Assembly: GCF_018122595.1 (NCBI RefSeq)
Contig: NZ_JAGRQH010000003.1
Location: 1 to 64,000 of the forward strand
Origin: Neokomagataea anthophila
Lineage (GTDB): Bacteria > Pseudomonadota > Alphaproteobacteria > Acetobacterales > Acetobacteraceae
Length of the DNA stretch: 64,000 nt
Reading direction: 5' to 3'
Part shown: positions 27,940 through 38,355 of the stretch, in pieces
How positions within the stretch are numbered: position 1 is the first letter of the stretch
Layout: the number at the start of each line of letters is the position of its first letter
Made by a program: the position numbers and the translations under genes
Notes under the pieces: model-generated
Seen by the model: the letters and a program-made list of their open reading frames with translations, nothing else
The model's database searches: none
Told to the model about the DNA's origin: nothing

Positions 27940-29205
27940 ATGAGCAACAAGTCGGACGAGTCCAAAAATACATTATATTGCTCGTTCTGTGGCAAATCTC
28001 AGCATGAAGTTCGGAAGCTGATCGCAGGGCCGACCGTATTCATCTGTGATGAGTGCGTTGAATTGTGCATGGATATCATCCGAGAAGAGCACAAAACGCA
28101 CTTGGTTAAGTCCAATGATGGTGTGCCAACGCCGAAAGAGATTTGTAAGGTTCTGGATGATTATGTCATCGGGCAGGTAGAGGCCAAGCGTGCTCTCTCC
28201 GTTGCGGTGCATAACCACTACAAGCGCTTGGCACACGCTCAGAAGAGCAATGATGTTGAAATCGCGAAATCTAACATTCTGCTCATTGGGCCGACGGGGT
28301 CTGGTAAGACGCTGTTAGCGCAGACGTTGGCACGCATTTTGGACGTGCCATTTACAATGGCCGATGCGACGACCCTCACAGAAGCAGGTTATGTTGGTGA
28401 GGATGTTGAAAACATTATTCTGAAGCTGCTTCAGGCATCGGATTACAATGTTGAGCGTGCGCAGCGTGGCATCGTGTATATTGATGAAATTGATAAGATT
28501 TCACGCAAGTCTGAAAACCCTTCCATCACACGAGATGTGTCCGGTGAAGGTGTGCAGCAGGCGCTGCTGAAGCTGATGGAAGGCACGGTTGCGTCAGTGC
28601 CTCCGCAGGGCGGCCGCAAGCATCCGCAGCAAGAATTCTTGCAGGTTGATACGACAAACATGTTGTTCATCTGTGGTGGTGCGTTTGCTGGTTTGGACAA
28701 GATTATTGCAGCGCGCGGTAAGGGCTCAGCGATTGGCTTTGGAGCGGATGTACGTTCTGACGATGAGCGTCGCTTGGGTGCGATTCTGCAGAGTGTTGAG
28801 CCGGAAGACCTGCTGAAGTTTGGTTTGATCCCTGAGTTTATTGGACGTCTTCCTGTTATTGCAGCGCTGAATGACTTGGATGAAGATGCTTTGGTGCAGA
28901 TTCTATCTCAGCCGAAAAATGCGCTTGTGAAACAATATGGCCGTCTTTTTGACATGGAAGGCGTTAAACTGACCTTCACGGACGATGCTCTGAAAGCAAT
29001 TGCTAACCGCGCAATTGAACGGAAAACGGGTGCTCGTGGTTTGCGTTCTATTATGGAAAGCATGCTGATGGAGACGATGTTTGATCTTCCAGGGCTGGAG
29101 AGCGTGGAAGAGGTGGTCATTAATCGAGATGTCGCTGAGAAAAAGGCAAGTCCGGTTTATGTCCATGGTGAAGGGAAGGCAGAGCCAGCGGAGCAGTCCG
29201 CTTAA
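27940..29205 (+). CDS. clpX: ClpX ATPase, unfoldase of ClpXP
   Basis: A 421-residue AAA+ unfoldase. The N-terminal zinc-binding domain has [14 protein letters not shown] with CDECVELC. Walker A is [12 protein letters not shown], Walker [11 protein letters not shown], with pore loop GYVGEDVE and sensor-2 region [12 protein letters not shown]. The IGF-type ClpP-docking loop is seen as [11 protein letters not shown]. It delivers unfolded substrates to ClpP. RBS GAGAGGAACAG precedes the ATG. Confidence 0.97.
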   Translation: MSNKSDESKNTLYCSFCGKSQHEVRKLIAGPTVFICDECVELCMDIIREEHKTHLVKSNDGVPTPKEICKVLDDYVIGQVEAKRALSVAVHNHYKRLAHAQKSNDVEIAKSNILLIGPTGSGKTLLAQTLARILDVPFTMADATTLTEAGYVGEDVENIILKLLQASDYNVERAQRGIVYIDEIDKISRKSENPSITRDVSGEGVQQALLKLMEGTVASVPPQGGRKHPQQEFLQVDTTNMLFICGGAFAGLDKIIAARGKGSAIGFGADVRSDDERRLGAILQSVEPEDLLKFGLIPEFIGRLPVIAALNDLDEDALVQILSQPKNALVKQYGRLFDMEGVKLTFTDDALKAIANRAIERKTGARGLRSIMESMLMETMFDLPGLESVEEVVINRDVAEKKASPVYVHGEGKAEPAEQSA

Positions 29206-29270
29206 CCATTTGGTTATTTCTGCTTTCTTTGCTTGTGGCTGGCCTATTCAGGCCCAATATTAACTGCGGT

Positions 29271-29298
29271 TGGCGCGCGCATCGTGAGGTGCGCGCCA
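29271..29298 (+). other. Hairpin in the clpX-lon interval
   Basis: TGGCGCGC/GCGCGCCA forms an 8-bp GC-rich stem with a 12-nt loop, 68 bp before the lon start. A smaller GGCC-TATTCA-GGCC dyad lies at 29240-29253. They may end clpX transcripts or shape the lon 5' untranslated region; there is no T-run. Confidence 0.4.
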
Positions 29299-29365
29299 GA
29301 GTTCACGGAGGTTGCGCTGCTGGGCAGGCGACGCCGTGGGATCGTCCGAATTGGAGATCGACAGA

Positions 29366-31900
29366 ATGACTGATGATACGACCCCTAAGCCAAAACGCCG
29401 CCGTGCTGCTAAAGCAACGGAGACAGCCAAGGCTGATAGTGTAAAGAAAAAGAGCGCGCCGCGCACGCGTAAGGCAAGCTCTAAAAAAGAAGCAGCCGAG
29501 CCAACGGTCCGTGTGATGCCGGTTCTGCCGCTGCGGAATATTGTCGTATTTCCGCATATGATTGTACCGCTCTTTGTAGGGCGTGAAAAATCCGTCAAAT
29601 CTCTTGAGACTGTGACGCAGGATAGCAAGCAGATCTTGTTGGTGGCACAAAAAGATGTGTCGCTCGATGATCCGGCTGTGGATGATATTTATCGTTGCGG
29701 CACAGTTTCAACGATTTTGCAGCTTTTGAAGCTTCCTGATGGTACGGTGAAGGTGCTGGTCGAGGGCGAGCGTCGTGTTCGTATTAAGCGTCTTTTTGAC
29801 GTTGATGGGCATTTCGAAGCCGAGATCGAAGAATTCCCAGAAGAAGCGGTTGATGCGACGCCAGGCAGTGAGCTTGAAGCTCTGGGTCGTTCAGCGGTGT
29901 CTCATTTCGAGCAGTATATTAAGCTGAATAAAAAGATTCCGTCAGAAGTGATGGTGTCAATTAATCAGATTGATGATCTGTCGAAGCTTGCAGATACTAT
30001 TGCAGGCCATTTGAATCTGAAAATTGCTGAGAAGCAAGAAATCCTCGAAACGTCTTCTGCAGCGCAACGCTTGGAACAAGTGTTCACGCATATTGAGACG
30101 GAGATTGGGGTTCTTCAGGTCGAGAAGCGTATTCGGAACCGCGTGAAGCGTCAGATGGAAAAGACGCAGCGTGAGTATTATCTGAATGAACAGTTGAAGG
30201 CGATTCAGAAGGAATTGGGCGAGGGCGAGGACGGCAAAGACGAACTCGCTGAGCTTGAAGAAAAAATTGCCAAGACACGTCTCTCTAAAGAAGCGCGCGA
30301 AAAAGCTCTGGGTGAGCTGAAAAAACTGCGTGGCATGAGCCCGATGTCTGCGGAAGGTACGGTGGTTCGGAATTATCTGGACTGGTTGCTGAGTATTCCG
30401 TGGAAGAAGCGCTCAAAAATTCTGCGTGATTTGAAGCGTGCTGAAGAGACGCTTGAAGCGGAACATTACGGCTTAGAGAAGGTCAAGGAGCGTATTCTTG
30501 AATATCTGGCCGTTCAGACGCGTTCTCAGAAGGTTAAAGGGCCGATTCTGTGTCTCGTAGGGCCGCCAGGTGTTGGTAAAACATCTCTGGCACGTTCTAT
30601 CGCTAAGGCGACGGGGCGGACTTATGTACGTATGTCTTTAGGTGGTGTGCGTGACGAATCTGAGATTCGTGGTCATCGCCGGACGTATATCGGCTCTATG
30701 CCGGGTAAGGTCGTGCAGGGCATGAAGAAGGCGAAGAGCTCTAATCCGCTCTTCTTGCTGGATGAGATTGATAAGCTTGGGTCTGACTGGCGTGGCGATC
30801 CGTCTTCTGCGTTGTTGGAAGTGTTGGATCCAGAGCAAAATGACACGTTTGGCGATCACTATTTGGAGGTCGATTACGATCTGTCCGATGTGATGTTTGT
30901 GACGACGGCGAATAGCTTGAACATGCCGCAGCCTTTGTTGGACCGTATGGAGATCATTTCTCTGTCTGGTTATACGGAGGATGAGAAGCTGGCGATTGTT
31001 CGTCGTCATCTGCTGAACAAGCAAGCGGAAGCGCATAATCTGAAGCCGCATGAATGGTCGGTGACGGATGATGCGATTCGTGAGCTGATCCGCTCTTACA
31101 CGCGTGAAGCCGGTGTTCGTAATCTAGAAAGAGCGATTGCGAAGCTGGCACGTAAGGTTGTGAAGGAAATTATTTCGACGGGTGTGACCTCTGTGGCGAT
31201 CACGGCGGAAAACCTAGAGAAATATGCGGGTGTTCGCCGTTACCGTCATGGTGAGACGGAAGGTGAGGATATGGTTGGTGTTGTCACCGGGCTTGCGTGG
31301 ACGCAGGTTGGCGGTGAAATTCTGACCATTGAAAGTGTGAGTTCACCCGGAAAAGGCCAGATTAAGCATACGGGTAAGCTGGGCGATGTGATGCAAGAGA
31401 GCATTGCAGCTGCGCTGTCCTTTGTGCGTTCTCGTGCAGAGAGCTTTGGTATTTCGGCAGATGCTTTTGCAAAGAAAGATTTGCATGTGCATTTGCCTGA
31501 AGGGGCAACGCCAAAAGATGGGCCGTCTGCGGGTATTGCGCTTGTGACGTCATTGGTCAGTGTGTTGACGGATATTCCGATCCGACATGACGTGGCGATG
31601 ACGGGTGAGGTGACGCTGCGTGGGCGTGTGCTTGAGATTGGCGGGCTGAAAGAAAAGCTGCTTGCTGCTGTGCGTGCGGGGATCAAGACTGTGCTGATTC
31701 CCAAGGATAATGAAAAAGATCTGGTCGAAGTGCCGGAGAATGTGCGCCATGCTTTGGAGATCATTCCAGTGGCGCATGTGGGTGATGTTTTGAAGATTGC
31801 TTTGTCACGCGAGCCTGAACCGTTGGTTCCAAGCGATAAAAATGCGCTTGAAAGCAGAATTGTAGAGGATAATTCAGGAACATCGTCGCTTGCGCATTGA
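29366..31900 (+). CDS. lon: ATP-dependent protease Lon
   Basis: An 844-residue LonA protease. An unusual basic Lys/Ala-rich tail covers the first 48 residues. The substrate-recognition N-domain follows (VMPVLPLRNIVVFPHMIVPL), then the AAA+ module with Walker A GPPGVGKTSLAR and Walker B FLLDEIDKLG, and the protease domain with catalytic Ser in KDGPSAGIAL and Lys in IGGLKEKLLAA. It degrades damaged and regulatory proteins in the cytosol. ATG 29366 is preferred because GGAGATCGACAG lies directly before it; an upstream in-frame ATG at 29312 has no such site. Confidence 0.96.
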   Translation: MTDDTTPKPKRRRAAKATETAKADSVKKKSAPRTRKASSKKEAAEPTVRVMPVLPLRNIVVFPHMIVPLFVGREKSVKSLETVTQDSKQILLVAQKDVSLDDPAVDDIYRCGTVSTILQLLKLPDGTVKVLVEGERRVRIKRLFDVDGHFEAEIEEFPEEAVDATPGSELEALGRSAVSHFEQYIKLNKKIPSEVMVSINQIDDLSKLADTIAGHLNLKIAEKQEILETSSAAQRLEQVFTHIETEIGVLQVEKRIRNRVKRQMEKTQREYYLNEQLKAIQKELGEGEDGKDELAELEEKIAKTRLSKEAREKALGELKKLRGMSPMSAEGTVVRNYLDWLLSIPWKKRSKILRDLKRAEETLEAEHYGLEKVKERILEYLAVQTRSQKVKGPILCLVGPPGVGKTSLARSIAKATGRTYVRMSLGGVRDESEIRGHRRTYIGSMPGKVVQGMKKAKSSNPLFLLDEIDKLGSDWRGDPSSALLEVLDPEQNDTFGDHYLEVDYDLSDVMFVTTANSLNMPQPLLDRMEIISLSGYTEDEKLAIVRRHLLNKQAEAHNLKPHEWSVTDDAIRELIRSYTREAGVRNLERAIAKLARKVVKEIISTGVTSVAITAENLEKYAGVRRYRHGETEGEDMVGVVTGLAWTQVGGEILTIESVSSPGKGQIKHTGKLGDVMQESIAAALSFVRSRAESFGISADAFAKKDLHVHLPEGATPKDGPSAGIALVTSLVSVLTDIPIRHDVAMTGEVTLRGRVLEIGGLKEKLLAAVRAGIKTVLIPKDNEKDLVEVPENVRHALEIIPVAHVGDVLKIALSREPEPLVPSDKNALESRIVEDNSGTSSLAH

Positions 31901-31928
31901 CGCTGGCAATCTTCTGTTCTTCTTAGAG

Positions 31929-31957
31929 TTGACGCGGCCGGAAAGCGCTTCAATAGT
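31929..31957 (+). promoter_or_regulatory. Probable sigma-70 promoter of the HU gene
   Basis: TTGACG (31929-31934) and AATAGT (31952-31957) are separated by 17 bp. Transcription would begin near 31964, just before the leader hairpin at 31979-32015. Confidence 0.6.
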
Positions 31958-31978
31958 GCGGCCACGAACAAAATTAGC

Positions 31979-32015
31979 TTCTGCCGTCTAGGGCTTTTGG
32001 TCTAGGACGGCAGAA
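31979..32015 (+). other. Leader hairpin before the HU gene
   Basis: TTCTGCCGTC/GACGGCAGAA pairs perfectly and is extended by TAG/CTA after one bulged G, giving a 13-bp stem closing a loop of about 10 nt. It lies in the predicted 5' untranslated region, 22 bp before the start codon, and is not followed by T residues. It could stabilise the mRNA or control HU synthesis. Confidence 0.5.
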
Positions 32016-32037
32016 CTCAACACCAGAAAGGCACACC

Positions 32038-32322
32038 ATGGAGAAGCCCCTTAACAAGCAAGAACTGATTGCTGCTGTTGCTGATGCCGCTGAGCTTCCC
32101 AAAGCTAAGGCGAGCGAAGTCGTTGACGCAGTGTTCGGTACGATTGAAAACGCACTTTCCAACAAGCAGGAAGTTCGTTTGGTCGGTTTTGGTAGCTTTG
32201 TGACTGCGACGCGTAAGGCTGCTAAGGGCCGTAACCCGCGCACGGGCGAAGAGATCGATATTCCGGCATCTACCTCTGTCCGTTTCAAGCCTGGTAAGGG
32301 CCTGAAGGATGCGGTGAGCTAA
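32038..32322 (+). CDS. hup: DNA-binding protein HU
   Basis: A 94-residue histone-like protein. It carries the HU/IHF signature VRLVGFGSFVTATRKAAKGR followed by NPRTGEEIDIPA and the conserved Pro-containing beta arm. The N-terminus MEKPLNKQELIAAVADAAEL matches HU rather than IHF subunits. It bends and compacts chromosomal DNA. HU following lon is a common bacterial order. Confidence 0.95.
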   Translation: MEKPLNKQELIAAVADAAELPKAKASEVVDAVFGTIENALSNKQEVRLVGFGSFVTATRKAAKGRNPRTGEEIDIPASTSVRFKPGKGLKDAVS

Positions 32323-32345
32323 TTTTTTTCAAAAAAGTTTAGTTT

Positions 32346-32369
32346 CCGGGTTGGCAAGTGCCAGCCCGG
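32346..32369 (+). terminator. Hairpin after the HU gene, probable terminator
   Basis: CCGGGTTGGC/GCCAGCCCGG forms a 10-bp stem (one T-G pair) with a 4-nt loop, 24 bp after the HU stop. The T-run lies before the stem (TTTTTTT with a facing A-run, 32323-32337), so the termination mode is unclear. Confidence 0.5.
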
Positions 32370-32412
32370 GTGCTAAACACCCTCTCACTGCTTCAGGGCA
32401 TGGAAACTTTGA

Positions 32413-32487
32413 GGGCGATTAGCTCAGCGGTAGAGCGTCTCGTTTACACCGAGAGGGTCGGCGGTTCAATCCCGTCATCGCCCACCA
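32413..32487 (+). tRNA. tRNA-Val (anticodon UAC)
   Basis: The acceptor stem GGGCGAT pairs with ATCGCCC, with encoded ACCA to 32487. The anticodon stem TCTCG/CGAGA encloses loop TTTACAC, giving anticodon TAC, and the T arm has CGGTTCAATCCCG. Confidence 0.96.
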
Positions 32488-32508
32488 TTTTCTTAAAGTT
32501 ACCATGTT

Positions 32509-33249
32509 ATGAGCTGGACATTTGAAATCCATGAAGAGCTGAGCTCTACATCGGATTTGTGCAAGGCTTACGCCGAAAAGAAATCCCTTAACAATATAGC
32601 AGTTCAGGCTCTTCGCCAAACGCAAGGGCGAGGGACACGTGGCCGCCATTGGGATGATCCGGGCGGAAATGTTGCGATTTCTTTTTTATTGCGTCCAAAG
32701 AATTTTTCAGAATTTTTGACGGCTGTTCCATTTTTAACGGCTGTGGCTGTGCACGATGCTATTTCAGCATTATGTGGCACGCTGTTGGCTCCAGCGGCCC
32801 TTCAGTTGAAGTGGCCTAATGACGTATTGCTGCAGCAGCGTAAAGTTTCCGGCATATTAATCGAAACAAGTGGTCCACAAGAGGGATGTGATGACGCTTG
32901 GGTCGTAATCGGGGTTGGGGTGAATGTGCGTTCTGCTCCAGTTATTCCGGGTCGTGTCTTGGCAGCTTTGTCGGAATTGGGGGCGGTGTTTGATCCGTGC
33001 GTGTTAGGGCGGCATATCGGGGCGTGTTTAGAGGCGCAATATGCGGCTTGGGAGCAGGGTGGTTTTGCTCTTATTCGGGATGCTTGGCTGAAACTTGCTC
33101 ACCCGGTTGGCCACCGACTTGCAGTTCGGCGCGGTGAAAACTATATTGAGGGTGAATTCTCTGGCCTCGATATGATGGGCCGCTTGTTATTGACCCGTTC
33201 GAACGGTGAAACCATTCCGGTGGTGACCGGCGAAATCTTGCTGGGCTGA
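32509..33249 (+). CDS. birA: Biotin-[acetyl-CoA-carboxylase] ligase
   Basis: A 246-residue class I biotin ligase lacking the N-terminal DNA-binding domain of E. coli BirA, so it should attach biotin but not repress transcription. The biotin/ATP site is visible as [20 protein letters not shown], followed by [18 protein letters not shown] and [11 protein letters not shown]. It starts 22 bp after tRNA-Val and is 16 bp before coaX, heading the run birA-coaX-rnj-proS-lolCD. Confidence 0.9.
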   Translation: MSWTFEIHEELSSTSDLCKAYAEKKSLNNIAVQALRQTQGRGTRGRHWDDPGGNVAISFLLRPKNFSEFLTAVPFLTAVAVHDAISALCGTLLAPAALQLKWPNDVLLQQRKVSGILIETSGPQEGCDDAWVVIGVGVNVRSAPVIPGRVLAALSELGAVFDPCVLGRHIGACLEAQYAAWEQGGFALIRDAWLKLAHPVGHRLAVRRGENYIEGEFSGLDMMGRLLLTRSNGETIPVVTGEILLG

Positions 33250-33265
33250 AGGGCCGGACTGCATA

Positions 33266-34069
33266 GTGCTTCTCGTCATTGATTCTGGCAATACAAACGT
33301 CGTGTTCGCCTTGCATGATGGTGATCAATGGTGTGGGCAATGGCGCATTTCTGCGAATGATAGCCGAACAGCGGATGAGTATGCTGTTTGGTTTTATGGT
33401 CTTTTAGAGCGTGTTGGGCTGGATGCTGCAGATGTTGCGCGTGCGATAATTGGCACGGTTGTTCCTGCGGCATTGTATGATCTCCGACGTTTTTGCCGTA
33501 AGTGGTTGAAAGTAGAACCCTTGGTTGCGCATTCGCGTTTAAACTGGGGAATCGAAGTGTTGGTTGATAACCCCGATGAATTAGGGGCGGACCGACGCTT
33601 GAACGGATTGGCTGCTAAGCATTTTTTTGGCGGCCCTGCTGTGGTTGTCGATTTCGGTACTGCGACGACTTTTGATGTGATTAATGCTCAAGGACAGTAT
33701 TGCGGCGGTGCCATTGCGCCGGGTGTAAATTTGTCGAGTGAAGCACTACACCGGGCTGCGGCACGGTTGCCTCGTATGAGCATTGGGCGGCCTATTGCAG
33801 TTATTGGGCGCAATACCAGCATTGCGATGCGCTCGGGTCTGTTCTGGGGGTATGTGGGGCTTGTCGAAGGTATTATTCGACGCATTGCCGATGAAATGGA
33901 TGCGCGCCCTAAAGTGGTGGCGACGGGCGGTTTAGCGCCGCTTTTTTCTGAAGGTACAGATCTTTTTGACGTGATGGCACCAGATTTGACGCTGGATGGT
34001 CTCCGTCTGTTGGCAGACCGTAATGCGGCTGTTGAACAAGAACATTCTTCCGGTCGCACAGAAAAGTGA
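33266..34069 (+). CDS. coaX: Type III pantothenate kinase
   Basis: A 267-residue CoaX, the first enzyme of coenzyme A synthesis from pantothenate. The ASKHA-fold motifs are [15 protein letters not shown] at the N-terminus, [29 protein letters not shown] and [11 protein letters not shown]. The start is GTG at 33266, which makes the first residues match the family. It sits in the conserved birA-coaX-rnj order. Confidence 0.95.
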   Translation: MLLVIDSGNTNVVFALHDGDQWCGQWRISANDSRTADEYAVWFYGLLERVGLDAADVARAIIGTVVPAALYDLRRFCRKWLKVEPLVAHSRLNWGIEVLVDNPDELGADRRLNGLAAKHFFGGPAVVVDFGTATTFDVINAQGQYCGGAIAPGVNLSSEALHRAAARLPRMSIGRPIAVIGRNTSIAMRSGLFWGYVGLVEGIIRRIADEMDARPKVVATGGLAPLFSEGTDLFDVMAPDLTLDGLRLLADRNAAVEQEHSSGRTEK

Positions 34070-34114
34070 TCGGCCATGGATACACTCTCTCATTGATGAC
34101 AAAAGTAAGGATTT

Positions 34115-35776
34115 ATGATGACGGATATGCCTGACGGTTTGTCCTTCCTGCCCATGGGTGGGACGGGCGAGATTGGCATGAATTTCAATCTCTATCGTCT
34201 CACGAAAGATGGGCGCGAACATTGGTTGGCTATTGATTGCGGTATTGGGTTTTCGGGCAATGATACGCCGGAAGCTGAAGTGCTTATGCCGGATCCATCT
34301 TTCATTGCGGAGCGTAGAAGAGATCTGCATGGGTTGGTGATTACGCATGCGCATGAAGACCACTTGGGTGCTGTGGCACATTTGTGGCCGTATTTGCAGT
34401 GCCCGGTTTACGTGACGCCTTTTGCCGCGGCTGTATTGCGCCGTAAATTGTATGAAGCTGGTCTTTTAAACCAAGTGCCGGTCAATATTATTCTGCCTGC
34501 GTCTCGTTTTGATGTTGGACCGTTTGACCTGCAATTTGTGCCGGTGACCCATTCTGTTGCTGAGGCACAGGCAATTGCGCTGCGCACGCCGCATGGTTTG
34601 ATCGTGCATACGGGTGACTGGAAGTTGGATGAAAATCCGCTAGTCGGCCCTAAAACAGATCTTGAGACCTTTGAACGCCTTGGCAAAGAAGGTGTTCTGG
34701 CCATGGTGGGCGACAGCACCAACGTCATGAAGGAAGGTCGCTCTGAGTCCGAAGCAGATGTGCGCATTGGACTGACGGAACTCGTGGCCGGTTTGAGCGG
34801 ACGTATTGCGGTGACGTGCTTTGCCAGTAACGTTGCCCGTGTTGAGAGCATTGCGAAGGCAGCACGTGCTTCTGGCCGCGAAGTGATGATTGTTGGTCGT
34901 TCGCTGCGTAATCTTGAAACGGCTGCGCGTGAATGTGGTTATTTCTCTGATCTGCCACCGTTCCTGACGGAGCAGGATGCTCGTGATATTGAAGATGATC
35001 GTTTGCTGATGATCATTACAGGCAGCCAAGGTGAGGCGCGTTCTGCTCTGTCGCGCATTGCTGGTGATACGCATCCAAATATTTCTTTGGGTGAGGGCGA
35101 TACGGTTATTTACAGCTCCCGCGTTATTCCGGGGAATGAGCAAGCTGTGATGGGGGTGCAGGATAATCTGTCCCGTCGTGGCGTGCGTGTGCTGACGGAC
35201 AAGGATGGGAAAGTGCATACCTCTGGTCATGCGACGGGCGGTGATGTGCGCGTTCTGTATGACTTGGTAAAGCCAAAATACAGCATCCCGACCCATGGTG
35301 AATGGCGTCATCTAACGGCGCATGCGGCTCTGGCACGTGAGGCTGGGGCTGAGCCAATTCTGTTGGAAGATGGTGATATTTTGAACCTGTCTCCAGGAGC
35401 GGTTGGAGTTGTGGATACAGCGCCAACGGGACGCTTGGCACTGGATGGCGGTCGTTTGCTGCCAATGACGGGTGGTGTTTTGGCTGCGCGTCGTAAGATG
35501 TTGTTCAATGGTATCGTTCTGGCCAGCTTCGCGGTGGATGATGAAGGTTACGTTATTGGTAACCCGAAGATCAGCGCACCGGGTCTGCTGGAGGTTGAAG
35601 ATCCAGAAACGCTGCGTATCCGTGAAGAATTTGCTGATGCGATTGACGCTATTCCGGATGAACTGCGTGAAGATGATCTGATGTTCCGTGACGCTGCGCG
35701 TACAGCGTTGCGTCGGGCATTGGGACGTAAGTTGCAGAAGCGTCCGTTGGTTGATGTTCACCTGTTGCGTGTTTGA
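34115..35776 (+). CDS. rnj: Ribonuclease J
   Basis: A 553-residue metallo-beta-lactamase/beta-CASP ribonuclease. The N-terminal FLPMGGTGEIGMNFNLYRL, metal motif ITHAHEDHLGAVAHLW, then HTGDWKLDENPL, and the beta-CASP motifs ITGSQGEARSALSRI and HTSGHATGGDVRVLYDLVKP followed by HGEWRHL are all present. It processes and degrades RNA, with 5'-exonuclease activity. A second ATG at 34118 is possible. The gap to proS is 15 bp. Confidence 0.95.
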   Translation: MMTDMPDGLSFLPMGGTGEIGMNFNLYRLTKDGREHWLAIDCGIGFSGNDTPEAEVLMPDPSFIAERRRDLHGLVITHAHEDHLGAVAHLWPYLQCPVYVTPFAAAVLRRKLYEAGLLNQVPVNIILPASRFDVGPFDLQFVPVTHSVAEAQAIALRTPHGLIVHTGDWKLDENPLVGPKTDLETFERLGKEGVLAMVGDSTNVMKEGRSESEADVRIGLTELVAGLSGRIAVTCFASNVARVESIAKAARASGREVMIVGRSLRNLETAARECGYFSDLPPFLTEQDARDIEDDRLLMIITGSQGEARSALSRIAGDTHPNISLGEGDTVIYSSRVIPGNEQAVMGVQDNLSRRGVRVLTDKDGKVHTSGHATGGDVRVLYDLVKPKYSIPTHGEWRHLTAHAALAREAGAEPILLEDGDILNLSPGAVGVVDTAPTGRLALDGGRLLPMTGGVLAARRKMLFNGIVLASFAVDDEGYVIGNPKISAPGLLEVEDPETLRIREEFADAIDAIPDELREDDLMFRDAARTALRRALGRKLQKRPLVDVHLLRV

Positions 35777-35791
35777 GGATAGTTAAAAATC

Positions 35792-37108
35792 ATGCGTTTA
35801 AGTAAAGCATTTCAGCCAACGCTGAAGGAAGTTCCAGCGGAAGCGCAAATTGCGTCACATCGTCTGATGTTGCGGGCAGGTCTGATTCGTCAGACTGCCT
35901 CAGGCATTTATGCGTGGTTGCCAGCAGGGTTGCGTGTTCTGCGCCGTATTGAAGACATTGTGCGTGAAGAGCAGGATGCGATTGGGGCGCAGGAACTGCT
36001 GATGCCGACGTTGCAATCCGCTGAATTGTGGAAGCGCTCCGGCCGTTATGATGCGTATGGCCCGGAAATGCTGCGTATTCAGGACCGTCAGGGGCGTGAT
36101 CTGCTCTACGGGCCGACCAATGAAGAAATGGTCACGGATATTTTTGGCGCGGCGATCAAGTCCTACAAGGATTTGCCAAAGGCGCTGTATCATATTCAGT
36201 GGAAGTTCCGTGATGAGGTGCGCCCACGTTTTGGTGTGATGCGTGGACGTGAGTTCTTGATGAAGGACGCGTACTCCTTCGACGTATCATATGAAGACGC
36301 TGTGGCCAGCTACCGTCGTATGATGCTGTCGTATCTGCGTATTTTCCAACGTCTGGGTGTGCGCGCAGTCCCAATGGTGGCAGATACGGGGCCGATCGGT
36401 GGTGATTTGAGCCATGAGTTCTTGGTTCTGGCACCAACTGGCGAAAGTGGTGTGTTCTTTGATGCCGCTTTGGAAGAGCAAGATTGGCTGAGCCGTCCGG
36501 TCGATTGTGATGACCATGCAAGCTTGGGAGAATTCTTCCAAACGGTGACGGGCCATTATGCTGCGACTGACGAAAAACATGATGAAGCCGCTTGGGCAGA
36601 AGTGCCGGAAGCGCGCCGTCGTGAAGGGCGCGGCATTGAAGTGGGGCATATCTTCTACTTCGGCACCAAGTACACGGCGTCTATGGGCGTTGAAGTCGTG
36701 GGGCCAGATGGGGCGAAGCTTGCGCCGCATATGGGGTCCTATGGTGTTGGTGTTTCGCGTTTGATGGGGGCTATTATTGAAGCCTCTCATGATGATGGCG
36801 GGATTATCTGGCCGGATTCTGTTGCACCATATCGTGCGGCGATCTTGAATTTGCGTCCGGGTGATGAGGCGTGTGACCGTCTTTGCGCTGAGATCTATGA
36901 TCGTGAGCCAAACAACCTGATGTATGATGACCGTGATGAGCGGGCAGGTGTGAAGTTCAATGATGCGGACTTGATGGGGCATCCGTGGCAGGTCGTTGTT
37001 GGCCCGCGTGGTGCTAAGAATGGTCTGGTTGAATTGAAGCGTCGTGCTACCGGTGAACGGGTTGAGGTCACGGTGCAAGAGGCCCTAGAGCGTATCGGAA
37101 TCGTCTGA
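35792..37108 (+). CDS. proS: Prolyl-tRNA synthetase (short form without INS editing domain)
   Basis: A 438-residue class II synthetase. Motif 1 lies around [20 protein letters not shown], motif 2 is [20 protein letters not shown], and motif 3 is [13 protein letters not shown]; the anticodon-binding domain follows. It lacks the large INS editing insertion of the roughly 570-residue E. coli enzyme, as is known for alphaproteobacteria, which rely on a separate deacylase to clear Ala-tRNA-Pro. Its stop overlaps the lolC start. Confidence 0.95.
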   Translation: MRLSKAFQPTLKEVPAEAQIASHRLMLRAGLIRQTASGIYAWLPAGLRVLRRIEDIVREEQDAIGAQELLMPTLQSAELWKRSGRYDAYGPEMLRIQDRQGRDLLYGPTNEEMVTDIFGAAIKSYKDLPKALYHIQWKFRDEVRPRFGVMRGREFLMKDAYSFDVSYEDAVASYRRMMLSYLRIFQRLGVRAVPMVADTGPIGGDLSHEFLVLAPTGESGVFFDAALEEQDWLSRPVDCDDHASLGEFFQTVTGHYAATDEKHDEAAWAEVPEARRREGRGIEVGHIFYFGTKYTASMGVEVVGPDGAKLAPHMGSYGVGVSRLMGAIIEASHDDGGIIWPDSVAPYRAAILNLRPGDEACDRLCAEIYDREPNNLMYDDRDERAGVKFNDADLMGHPWQVVVGPRGAKNGLVELKRRATGERVEVTVQEALERIGIV

Positions 37109-38355
37109 TGTTTGGCCGCTTTGAGCGTATGGTTGCGGGGCGTTATTTGCGTGCCCGCAAAGGTGAACGGTTTGCGTCCATTATTGCCATTTTCTCGTTA
37201 ATCGGGATTGCGCTCGGAGTGGCTACGCTCATCATCGTGATGTCGGTGATGAATGGGTTTAAGTCAGATTTGATGGGGCGGATTTTGGGGCTGCATGGTG
37301 ATTTGACCGTGTTTGGCTATGGCCGTTCCATTGATGATTACCCGAATGATGTTGCGGCGATCCGCCAAGTGCCGGGGGTACGGTCCGCTATTGCGATGAC
37401 CCAAGGTACAGTTTTGGTGGAAGCCGGGCGTTATTCGACGGGTGCGCAACTTCAGGGGATTGCGCAGGATGATCTGCGGAATTGGAAAGCGTTAAGTAGC
37501 GGGGTTATTGCCGGTAGTCTTGATCGATTTACAGGCGATGATGCTGTTGCGATTGGGATTACGCTGGCGGAGCGTGCGGGCTTAACGGTTGGTTCGCCAC
37601 TGACGCTGCTGTCAGCCGATGGGCAAGCGACGCCGTTTGGGACGATGCCACGGGCCAAAGTGTACCATGTGGCGGTCGTGTTCGATGCGAACTGGAACGA
37701 CTACAACGCGAATGTTGTTCTGGCCCCGATTGGGGCGGCGCAGAAGTTTCAGATGCTGGGTAATGCGGCGTCTTTGATCCAAGTCTCGACCGATGACCCG
37801 ACGCATGTGCAGCCTATTCGTCAAGCGATTGCGACGCGTTTGGATGATCCACGTTTGCGGGTGCTGGACTGGACGCAAAGCGCCAATGGTTTTTTGGATG
37901 CTGTGACGGTTGAGCAGAATGTGATGTTCCTCATTCTGACACTGATTATTCTGGTTGCCGCGTTCAATGTCATTTCATCGTTGATTATGATGGTGAAGGA
38001 CAAGACGCGCGACATTGCGGTGCTGCGGACATTAGGGGCTAGTCGCGGCGCGATTATGCGAATTTTTCTGATGTGTGGTGCTTTTGTTGGTGTTGCGGGG
38101 ACATTCGCAGGCTCTGTGCTTGGGATTGCGTTTGCGTTGAATATTGAGCGTATTCGGCAGGCGTTGCAGTCTTTGACAGGAACGAATTTATTCAACCCAG
38201 AAGTGTATTTTCTGGAGCGTTTGCCGGCCAAGCTTGTGTGGTCGCAGGTTATCGAAGTGATTGTTATGTCGTTAGTGCTGTCGCTGTTGGCGACGATTTA
38301 TCCGGCATGGCGTGCTGCAAAAACAGACCCGATTGAGGCCTTGCGTCATGAATAA
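37108..38355 (+). CDS. lolC: Lipoprotein-releasing ABC transporter permease LolC/E
   Basis: A 415-residue permease with one N-terminal membrane helix ([23 protein letters not shown]), a periplasmic domain (about 50-270) and three C-terminal helices ([19 protein letters not shown] onward). It shows the FtsX/MacB-fold motif [22 protein letters not shown] and the terminal [20 protein letters not shown]. With LolD it extracts lipoproteins from the inner membrane and passes them to LolA. Only one permease gene is present, as in organisms using a LolF-type or homodimeric subunit. It overlaps proS by 1 bp and lolD by 8 bp. Confidence 0.92.
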   Translation: MFGRFERMVAGRYLRARKGERFASIIAIFSLIGIALGVATLIIVMSVMNGFKSDLMGRILGLHGDLTVFGYGRSIDDYPNDVAAIRQVPGVRSAIAMTQGTVLVEAGRYSTGAQLQGIAQDDLRNWKALSSGVIAGSLDRFTGDDAVAIGITLAERAGLTVGSPLTLLSADGQATPFGTMPRAKVYHVAVVFDANWNDYNANVVLAPIGAAQKFQMLGNAASLIQVSTDDPTHVQPIRQAIATRLDDPRLRVLDWTQSANGFLDAVTVEQNVMFLILTLIILVAAFNVISSLIMMVKDKTRDIAVLRTLGASRGAIMRIFLMCGAFVGVAGTFAGSVLGIAFALNIERIRQALQSLTGTNLFNPEVYFLERLPAKLVWSQVIEVIVMSLVLSLLATIYPAWRAAKTDPIEALRHE

